A stretch of DNA of 28,449 nt from the NCBI GenBank assembly GCA_009693345.1, contig SHXL01000007.1, forward strand, positions 1 to 28,449, given 5' to 3'. The stretch comes from Betaproteobacteria bacterium (GTDB lineage: Bacteria > Pseudomonadota > Gammaproteobacteria > Burkholderiales > SG8-39). Positions 23,071-28,449 of this stretch are shown here, in pieces (positions within the stretch are counted from its first letter, which is position 1; each line of letters begins with the position of its first letter). Position numbers and translations under genes: made by a program. The notes beneath the pieces were generated by a model, which was not told the DNA's origin, did not search any database, and saw nothing but the letters and a program-made list of their open reading frames with translations.

Positions 23071-23940
23071 TCAGCGGGCTTGCAGGGCGGCGATGCGCTC
23101 TTCGATCGGCGGATGGGTTGAGAAGAGGGCGCCGAAGCCGCCGGGGCCGGCGCTGATGCCCGAGGCCGCCATGGCCTTCGGCAGTTCGCCCGGCTGCAGC
23201 CCGCCCAGCCTTGCCAGCGCGTTGACCATCGGCTGCGGCGAACCGAGCAGGCTGGCTGAAGCCGCGTCGGCGCGGAACTCGCGCCGGCGCGAGAACCAGG
23301 CCACGATCATCGAGGCGAACACGCCGAGCACCAGCTGCGACACCATCACAGTGACGAAGAAGCCGATGCCCTGCGCGCGGTCGTTCTTCAGGATAAGCTT
23401 GTCGACGACGAAGCCGATGGCGCGCGACAGGAAGATGACGAAGGTGTTGACCACGCCCTGGATCAGGGTGAGCGTGACCATGTCGCCGTTGGCGACGTGG
23501 CCGATCTCATGGCCGAGCACCGCTTCGACTTCCTCGCGCGACATCGATTGCAGCAGGCCCGTCGAGACCGCCACCAGCGCCGAATCGCGGAATGCACCCG
23601 TGGCGAAGGCATTCGGCTCGCCTTCGTACATGGCGACTTCCGGCATGCCGATGCCGGCCTTCTCCGACAGGCGCTTGACGGTGTCGACCAGCCAGTACTG
23701 CGTCGTGCCCTCGGTGCCGTCGATCACCTGCGCGCCGGTGGACATCTTGGCCATCCACTTGGAAATCAGCAGCGAGATGAAGGCGCCGCCGAAGCCGAAC
23801 ATCGCCGCGAACACCAGCGTGCCGAAGAAGTTGAAGCCGTTCTGCGCCAGCATCTTGTCGATACCGAGCACGCTGGCGACGACGGACAGCAGCGCCATTA
23901 CCGCGAAGTTGGTCGCTATGAGAAGGACGATTCTTTTCAT
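23071..23940 (-). CDS. htpX: membrane-bound zinc metalloprotease HtpX
   Basis: A 289-residue M48 protease of the inner membrane that degrades misfolded membrane proteins under envelope stress. There are two N-terminal membrane helices (about residues 4-24 and 36-60). The zinc motif is HEIGH (H144, E145, H148) followed by VANGD, and the third ligand Glu is in RREFRADAASASLLG. Length matches E. coli HtpX. ATG 23940 begins MKRIVLLIATN as in the family; an in-frame TTG at 23961 is open but not needed. The ribosome site GGAG is about 11 bases upstream, a long spacing. The gene follows the GMC oxidoreductase after 46 bases. Confidence 0.95.
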   Translation of the reverse strand: MKRIVLLIATNFAVMALLSVVASVLGIDKMLAQNGFNFFGTLVFAAMFGFGGAFISLLISKWMAKMSTGAQVIDGTEGTTQYWLVDTVKRLSEKAGIGMPEVAMYEGEPNAFATGAFRDSALVAVSTGLLQSMSREEVEAVLGHEIGHVANGDMVTLTLIQGVVNTFVIFLSRAIGFVVDKLILKNDRAQGIGFFVTVMVSQLVLGVFASMIVAWFSRRREFRADAASASLLGSPQPMVNALARLGGLQPGELPKAMAASGISAGPGGFGALFSTHPPIEERIAALQAR

Positions 23941-23986
23941 GGGTTTAGGTTCTCCAGACAATTAGATGGGGGCGATCCCCGACCGT

Positions 23987-25552
23987 TCAATGCCTTGCCT
24001 CCAGGATCATTCTGGCACCCTTTTCGGCAATCAGGTAAGTGGGCGCGTTGGTGTTGCCCGAGGTGATGCGCGGCATGACCGAGGCGTCCACCACGCGCAG
24101 CCGGCCCACGCCGTGCACGCGCAGGGCGTCGTCCACGACCGCGAGCGGGTCGGAGCCCATTTTGCAGGTGCCGACCGGGTGGAAGATGGTGGTGCCGAGC
24201 TCGCCGGCCGCCCGTTCAAGTTCCTTGTCCGTACTTGCCTTTAAACCAGGCTTGAATTCCTCGGGCTCATATTTTTGCAGGGCCTTGGACGCCATGATGC
24301 GGCGCGTGAAGCGCATGCCGTCCACCGCCACCTTGCGGTCTTCCGGCGTGGACAGGTAATTGAGCTTGATCTCCGGGTAGGCAGACGGGTCCGCGCAGCG
24401 GATGCGAACCCAGCCGCGCGACGTGGGGCGCAGGTTGCACACGCTGGGTGTAATCGCCGGGAAGGGGTGCAGCGGGTCGCCGAACTTGTCCAGCCACAAC
24501 GGCTGCACGTGCCATTCGACGTTCGGCGTCGGCTGCGACGGGTCGCTTTTCGCGAATGCGCCCAGCCGCGACGGCGGCATGGTGAGCGGCCCCGTGCGCC
24601 GCAACAGGTACCCCAGCCCTATCGCCGCCTTGCCCCACGGGCTGTTGGACCTTTCGTTCAGCGTGCGCACGTTCTTCACCTTGTACTGCATGCGCACCTG
24701 CAGGTGGTCGTGCAAGTTCTCGCCGACGCCAGGGAGATCATGAACTTGTCTTATTTGAAAGCGATTTATCAGGCCGGCGGGGCCAACCCCTGACAACTGC
24801 AGAATCTGGGGAGAACCGATCGAACCCAGCGAAAGAATGGTTTCGCGTTTCGCTTCAGCAAAAAGCCTTTCTCCATTTTTCAGAAATTCAAATCCCTGAG
24901 CCTGAAGATCTTTAAATCGAATTCGAGTCACAACACTGTTCGTCAAGACAGTCAAATTCTTCCGGTGCAGAACCGGTCTCAGGAATGCATTCGTGGCGCT
25001 CCAGCGCCGGCCGCGCCGCTGGTTCATCTGGAACGGCGCGCAACCGGTGTTGTCGCCGCCGTTGAACGACCTGATCGGAGCGATACCGCATTCGGCCGCG
25101 GCTTTCTGCCACGCATCGACGATTTCCCACCGCACCCGCGGGTCCTCGATGTAAAGGTCTTGTTCCAGCTTCTTGAAATCAGGCAGCACGGCGTCCCAGG
25201 ACCAGTCCCTGTTGCCGAGCGACGCCCAGTTGTCGTAGTCCTCTTTCTGGCCGCGCATGTGGATCATCGCGTTGATCGAGGAGCAGCCGCCCAGCACGCG
25301 CCCGCGCGCGTAGTGGATCGAGCGCCCAGCGAGGTGCGCGTCGGGCTCGGTCTTGTAGCACCAGTCGGTGCGCGGATTGGCGATGGTGTAGAGGTAGCCC
25401 ACCGGAATGCCGATCCAGAACCAGTCGTCCTGGCCGCCCGCTTCGAGCAGCAGCACGGAAACGGCAGGATCGGCCGACAACCGGTTGGCGAGCAGGCAGC
25501 CGGCGCTGCCTGCGCCGGCGATGACGTAGTCGTAGCTTCCCGCCGGCGTCAC
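23987..25552 (-). CDS. GMC family FAD-dependent oxidoreductase (choline/alcohol dehydrogenase-like)
   Basis: A 521-residue flavoprotein. The FAD dinucleotide fold is DYVIAGAGSAGCLLANRLS (residues 8-26), followed by ARGRVLGGCSSINAMIHMRG (GMC signature 1) and GSIGSPQILQLSGVGP (signature 2). The C-terminal active site has H in FHPVGTCKMG and N in SGNTNAPTYLIAEKGA. It oxidises a primary or secondary alcohol. BetA is the best-known relative, but no betaine genes are nearby, so the substrate is open. The start is GTG 25552, overlapping the DUF4124 gene stop (GTGA). It contains the longest AT-rich codon island of the window (about 24745-24965), with ATA, AGA, CGA and TTT codons. Confidence 0.92.
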   Translation of the reverse strand: MTPAGSYDYVIAGAGSAGCLLANRLSADPAVSVLLLEAGGQDDWFWIGIPVGYLYTIANPRTDWCYKTEPDAHLAGRSIHYARGRVLGGCSSINAMIHMRGQKEDYDNWASLGNRDWSWDAVLPDFKKLEQDLYIEDPRVRWEIVDAWQKAAAECGIAPIRSFNGGDNTGCAPFQMNQRRGRRWSATNAFLRPVLHRKNLTVLTNSVVTRIRFKDLQAQGFEFLKNGERLFAEAKRETILSLGSIGSPQILQLSGVGPAGLINRFQIRQVHDLPGVGENLHDHLQVRMQYKVKNVRTLNERSNSPWGKAAIGLGYLLRRTGPLTMPPSRLGAFAKSDPSQPTPNVEWHVQPLWLDKFGDPLHPFPAITPSVCNLRPTSRGWVRIRCADPSAYPEIKLNYLSTPEDRKVAVDGMRFTRRIMASKALQKYEPEEFKPGLKASTDKELERAAGELGTTIFHPVGTCKMGSDPLAVVDDALRVHGVGRLRVVDASVMPRITSGNTNAPTYLIAEKGARMILEARH

Positions 25553-25860
25553 TTCAGGAGTTTTTCCAGCAGCGGAACTACGGGCTTGATCTTCGCGCCG
25601 CCGCGTCCCGCGTCCACGTCTTCCTTATCTCCCGGCGCGGGTGCCCTGGCGGAATCCTTGCGTGCGGCGGGTTTCGACGGCGCGGTGAAGGGCATCGAGG
25701 TGACGCGGTCAGCGACCGGCCCTGCGTCCTTCAGCCCCTGCTTCTCGCAGGTCTCGTTCGAATAGGTGATGCGCCGCTGCGCGTCGGTGCACTTGTACAT
25801 GGTCTGCGCGGCCGCGGCCGCGCCCCACAGCGACAGAAACAGGAACCATGCCACTCGCAT
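25549..25860 (-). CDS. secreted DUF4124-domain protein
   Basis: A 103-residue protein with a signal peptide (MRVAWFLFLSLWGAAAAA, cleavage near AAA-Q19). After it comes the short DUF4124 module, MYKCTDAQRRITYSNETCEK, with two Cys that can form one disulfide. The remainder (about residues 50-103) is low-complexity, rich in Ala, Lys and Pro, and ends in a KIKPVVPLLEKLLK helix. DUF4124 proteins are common small periplasmic proteins in beta- and gammaproteobacteria; no function is established. The gene is translationally coupled to the GMC oxidoreductase gene and lies 25 bases after rhlE. Confidence 0.88.
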   Translation of the reverse strand: MRVAWFLFLSLWGAAAAAQTMYKCTDAQRRITYSNETCEKQGLKDAGPVADRVTSMPFTAPSKPAARKDSARAPAPGDKEDVDAGRGGAKIKPVVPLLEKLLK

Positions 25861-25885
25861 GGCATGGATTCTAGCGGTGCTGCGC

Positions 25886-27328
25886 CTAGCCCGTGTGGCG
25901 GCGCTGACCGCTGAACAACGCGGGCACCTGTCGGCGCTGCTCCGACTGCGTTGGACGCTGGGCGGGTGCGGGCGTGCCCGTCGGCCGGCTCACCGGGCCG
26001 GGGGAAGGCGCCTGGTGCGGGCGATGCGCCGGCTGCGGCTGGTGCTGGGGCGCCGGCTTGGGGCCGGCCTGCGAATGGCGCGCATTGCCGCTGTCGCCGC
26101 GCCGCGGATTGTGCTGCACGTGTTGACGCCGTTGCCCATGCTGCGGCCGGCGACCACGCTGCGGTTGAGGTTCGCGAGGTTGCTGATGGAGGGGATTGCC
26201 GGGCTCGAAGCCCGCGATCACACGCTGCTCCACTTGGCGGGTCATGAGCCGTTCAATCGCGATCATCAGCGGCCGGTCGTCGAAGCACACGAGGGACACT
26301 GCCTCGCCGGAAGAACCGGCGCGACCGGTGCGGCCGATGCGGTGCACGTAATCTTCGGGAACGTGCGGCAGGTCGAAGTTCACCACGTGCGGCAGTTCAT
26401 TGATGTCGATGCCGCGCGCGGCGATGTCCGTCGCTACCAGCACCTGCAGTTCGTTGTTCTTGAAGCGTTTGAGCACGCGAGTGCGCTGCGGCTGGCTCTT
26501 GTTGCCGTGAATGGCGTCGGCCTCGATGCCGCTCTTCTCGAGCGCGTCGGCGAGCCGGTTCGCGCCGCGCTTGGTCTTGGTGAACACCAGGACCTGCTGC
26601 CAGTTGTTCGTCTTGATGAGGTGCGCGAGCAGGTCTTTCTTGCGCGACTGGTCCACCGGATGCTGCACCTGGGCGACCAGTTCGGCCGGCGTGTTGCGGC
26701 GCGCGACCTCGACCAGTTGCGGGCTGTGCATGAACGTGCCCGCGAGCTTGCGGATCTCTTCCGGGAACGTCGCCGAGAACATCAGGTTATGGCGCTTCTT
26801 CGGCAGCAGGCCGATGATGCGGCGAATGTCGTGGATGAAGCCCATGTCGAGCATGCGGTCGGCCTCGTCCAGCACGAGGATCTCGACGTGACGCAGGTCG
26901 ATGGTCTTCTGCTGCACGTGATCCAGTAGCCGGCCCGGCGTGGCGACGACGATGTCCACGCCGCGGCGCAGGTCCTGGATCTGCGGGTTGATGTTGACCC
27001 CGCCGAACACGGTGATCGAGCGCAACGGCTTGTACTTGCCGTAGGTGCGCACGCTCTCCTGCACCTGCGCCGCGAGCTCGCGGGTCGGCACGAGGATCAG
27101 GCAGCGAACTGTCTTGCCCGCGCCTTTCTGGTTCAAAATCTGAAGCAATGGCAAAGTGAACCCAGCCGTCTTGCCGGTACCCGTCTGCGCGGCGGCGAGC
27201 AGGTCGCGGCCGGCGAGAACGACGGGGATGGCTTGCGCCTGGATGGGGGTAGGTTCGGTATAACCCTGCTCTGAGACAGCACGGAGCAGCTCGGCCGACA
27301 GACCAAGGGCATTGAATGACGCAGTAAT
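25886..27328 (-). CDS. rhlE: DEAD-box RNA helicase RhlE
   Basis: About 480 residues. Helicase motifs in order: Q motif (GYTEPTPIQ, residues 22-30), I AQTGTGKT (47-54), Ia PTRELAAQV, Ib ATPGRLLDHV, II VLDEADRMLDMGF, III FSATFP, IV VLVFTKTKRGAN, V ATDIAARGIDI and VI HRIGRTGRAG. A 100-residue basic, Gln/Pro/Arg/His-rich tail follows, likely disordered and RNA-binding. RhlE remodels rRNA and mRNA structure, especially in the cold. The family-like N-terminus (TASFNALGLSAELLRAV) has no ATG, GTG or TTG at the right place. An ATT at 27328 is 7 bases after AGGAG and is proposed as the start. TTG at 27370 or 27400 would add residues with no family resemblance and lack ribosome sites. Confidence 0.93.
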   Translation of the reverse strand: MTASFNALGLSAELLRAVSEQGYTEPTPIQAQAIPVVLAGRDLLAAAQTGTGKTAGFTLPLLQILNQKGAGKTVRCLILVPTRELAAQVQESVRTYGKYKPLRSITVFGGVNINPQIQDLRRGVDIVVATPGRLLDHVQQKTIDLRHVEILVLDEADRMLDMGFIHDIRRIIGLLPKKRHNLMFSATFPEEIRKLAGTFMHSPQLVEVARRNTPAELVAQVQHPVDQSRKKDLLAHLIKTNNWQQVLVFTKTKRGANRLADALEKSGIEADAIHGNKSQPQRTRVLKRFKNNELQVLVATDIAARGIDINELPHVVNFDLPHVPEDYVHRIGRTGRAGSSGEAVSLVCFDDRPLMIAIERLMTRQVEQRVIAGFEPGNPLHQQPREPQPQRGRRPQHGQRRQHVQHNPRRGDSGNARHSQAGPKPAPQHQPQPAHRPHQAPSPGPVSRPTGTPAPAQRPTQSEQRRQVPALFSGQRRHTG

Positions 27329-27335
27329 GGTATTT

Positions 27336-27340
27336 CTCCT
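27336..27340 (-). promoter_or_regulatory. ribosome binding site pointing to an AUU start in rhlE
   Basis: On the minus strand AGGAG (27340-27336) continues AAATACC and then ATT (27328-27326). The spacing of 7 bases is ideal, and the codon that follows begins the conserved RhlE N-terminus. No standard start codon lies within the normal window after this site. Confidence 0.6.
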
Positions 27341-27442
27341 GAATGATCGGCCCGGGAAGCAAGCTTCCAACCGGTTCAGGCAGAAAATTAAGTGGGGCAA
27401 AACCCTTGAGGGGAATTAACCACAACTAGGAACGCTAACCGG

Positions 27443-28294
27443 ATGACGCGAAACGGAAACTACAAAACGGATTATACACGAATCGGTGTTGACTTGGGCG
27501 GCACGAAGATCGAGCTGCTGGCGCTGGATGCCGCGGGCAGGGAGATCTTCCGCAAACGGGTGTCGACGCCGCAGGGCGACTATGACGCGACGATCCGCGC
27601 CGTTTCAGGCCTGGTTCTCGAATTCGAATCTCTTTCAAAAAAAACCGGAACAGTCGGTTTCGGTATTCCCGGCGCGCTGTCGCGTGTGACAGGCCTGGTA
27701 AAGAACGCGAATTCGACGTGCCTGATCGGCCATGACCTGAAGGGCGATCTGGAAAAATCGCTCGGCAGGGATGTCAGGATCGAGAACGACGCCAATTGCT
27801 TCGCGCTGTCCGAGGCCGTGGACGGCGCGGGGCAGGGTGCCGAAGTCGTGTTCGGCGTCATTCTGGGAACCGGCGTCGGCGCGGGGATCGTGGTGCGCGG
27901 CGAGGTGCTGACCGGCCCGAACGCGATCGCGGGCGAGTGGGGGCATAACCCGCTGCCGCTGCCGCGTAAGGAAGATCTGCCTCTGCCCGACTGCTACTGC
28001 GGGCGAAAAGGGTGCATCGAAGCGTATCTGTCGGGGCTCGCGCTGCAGAGGGACCCGGACATGGACCGCTATGAGGAGCGGCTGGCAAGGGCGCTGGCGG
28101 GGGTGATCAACATCCTCGACCCCGACGTTATTGTGCTGGGCGGTGGAATATCCAATGTCCCGCGCCTGTATGCCAACGTACCGGTACTATGGCGGCCCTA
28201 CGTATTTTCGGACCAGATGGCGACGCGGCTTGCGCCGCCGATGCATGGAGACTCCAGCGGCGTGCGCGGCGCGGCATGGCTCTGGGGACGATGA
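27443..28294 (+). CDS. ROK family sugar kinase (fructokinase/N-acetylglucosamine kinase type) with internal deletion
   Basis: A 283-residue ROK kinase. It has the phosphate loop GVDLGGTKIELLALD (residues 15-29), the catalytic Asp in IENDANCFALSEA, GVILGTGVGAGIV, the sugar/zinc region GEWGHNPLPLP and CYCGRKGCIEAYLSG, and DPDVIVLGGGISN. The C-terminus is HGDSSGVRGAAWLW. Compared with E. coli Mak (about 302 residues), the stretch between the zinc motif and RYEERLARALA is about 10 residues instead of about 36, so some 26 residues are missing in frame (around 28045-28070). That segment normally forms helices near the sugar site, so activity may be reduced or changed. An AT-rich patch (27621-27650, 9 G/C of 30) is also present. 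It is divergent from rhlE. Confidence 0.87.
   Translation: MTRNGNYKTDYTRIGVDLGGTKIELLALDAAGREIFRKRVSTPQGDYDATIRAVSGLVLEFESLSKKTGTVGFGIPGALSRVTGLVKNANSTCLIGHDLKGDLEKSLGRDVRIENDANCFALSEAVDGAGQGAEVVFGVILGTGVGAGIVVRGEVLTGPNAIAGEWGHNPLPLPRKEDLPLPDCYCGRKGCIEAYLSGLALQRDPDMDRYEERLARALAGVINILDPDVIVLGGGISNVPRLYANVPVLWRPYVFSDQMATRLAPPMHGDSSGVRGAAWLWGR
27471..27476 (-). promoter_or_regulatory. candidate -10 box of rhlE inside the 5' end of the ROK gene
   Basis: On the minus strand the sequence reads TATAAT, a perfect -10. It lies within codons 10-12 of the divergent ROK gene. Transcription from it would give rhlE a leader of about 135 bases that contains an inverted repeat (CCTGAA 27339-27344 with TTCAGG 27375-27380, and GGAAGC/GCTTCC inside it). 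No convincing -35 was found. Confidence 0.35.
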
Positions 28295-28304
28295 AAACAG
28301 CGGT

Positions 28305-28449
28305 TCATCCGGGTTTGGCGTGGGTTGCGGGATAGGGCTGTAAGCCGCCGCAGTGGAAGAAGATGGCGGTTTTGAAGTTCTCGAAGCTGCGGAATCCGTA
28401 GGCTGCCTTCTTGATCGTCTGGATCTTGGAGTTGAGGCCTTCGGCCACG
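28305..28449 (-). mobile_element. C-terminal part of an ISL3-like transposase gene (continues beyond window)
   Basis: On the minus strand, codons from the window edge read VAEGLNSKIQTIKKAAYGFR, then SFENFKTAIFFHCGGL, ending in PYPATHAKPG and TGA at 28307-28305. The N-S-K-I-Q, K-K-x-AYGFR and S-F-E-N-F pattern is the conserved C-terminal end of DDE transposases of the ISL3 group. The frame is intact in what is seen. Its stop lies only 10 bases from the ROK stop, leaving little room for an insertion-sequence terminal repeat between the genes. Confidence 0.8.

Noticed and set aside
23964..23980. Terminator between the GMC oxidoreductase and htpX (GGGG-CGAT-CCCC)
   Set aside because: Only a 4-bp stem with no T run; too weak to call.
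1201..27660. Diversity-generating retroelement or targeted mutagenesis as the cause of the AT-rich islands
   Set aside because: No reverse transcriptase or template repeat is present, the changes are largely synonymous, and the affected genes are unrelated housekeeping and catabolic genes.
1..28449. tRNA genes, rRNA, CRISPR arrays, phage genes
   Set aside because: No T-arm-like GGTTCGA-type cloverleaf pattern, no spaced direct repeats and no phage structural or integrase sequence were found on reading; a covariance-model search would settle small RNAs.

Overview
The window is GC-rich, gene-dense chromosomal DNA (roughly two thirds G+C by eye) with overlapping stop/start codons throughout. 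It most likely comes from a betaproteobacterium, probably of the Burkholderiales or an uncultured relative. The reasons are a Bug/TctC-type solute receptor, a DUF4124 envelope protein, a small SWIB-domain protein, class I fructose-1,6-bisphosphatase, RhlE and HtpX, together with the codon use. No tRNA, rRNA or CRISPR array was seen. The only mobile DNA is the 3' end of a transposase gene at the right edge. No stretch over 300 bases lacks a gene.

Layout. (1) 1-480: 3' part of a Sir2-type deacylase gene. (2) 485-8916, minus strand: an apparent nine-gene operon, livJ-(hairpin)-livH-livM-livG-livF, gentisate-dioxygenase-like cupin, Rieske oxygenase, glutamine-synthetase-like ligase, small conserved protein. 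It looks like uptake and catabolism of an aromatic, possibly amino-substituted, compound. (3) 8917-8992: a compact divergent control region with four regularly spaced CTAG sites. (4) 8993-9649: a lone LolD/YbbA-type ABC ATPase, followed by a REP-like hairpin. (5) 9746-14699, plus strand: aminotransferase, hyuA, hyuB. A Bug receptor gene is convergent at 14713-15687. This looks like an ATP-dependent cyclic-amide hydrolysis module. (6) 15759-19418, minus strand: pdxH, an APH-fold kinase, an enolase paralogue with an altered active site, and a ferritin-like di-iron protein. (7) 19444-20838, plus strand: an MBL-fold hydrolase, possibly leaderless, and a SWIB protein with its own promoter and terminator. 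(8) 20919-27328, minus strand: rhlE, DUF4124 protein, GMC oxidoreductase, htpX, MFS transporter, fbp. (9) 27443-28294: a ROK sugar kinase with an internal deletion, abutted by a transposase gene fragment.

The observations most worth following are: the transporter/cupin/Rieske/GS-like operon, whose combination I cannot match to a known pathway; the kinase plus enolase-like plus di-iron operon; short AT-rich synonymous-codon islands that recur inside many otherwise GC-rich genes; an apparent AUU start codon in rhlE; and a terminator-like hairpin pressed directly against the livH start codon.
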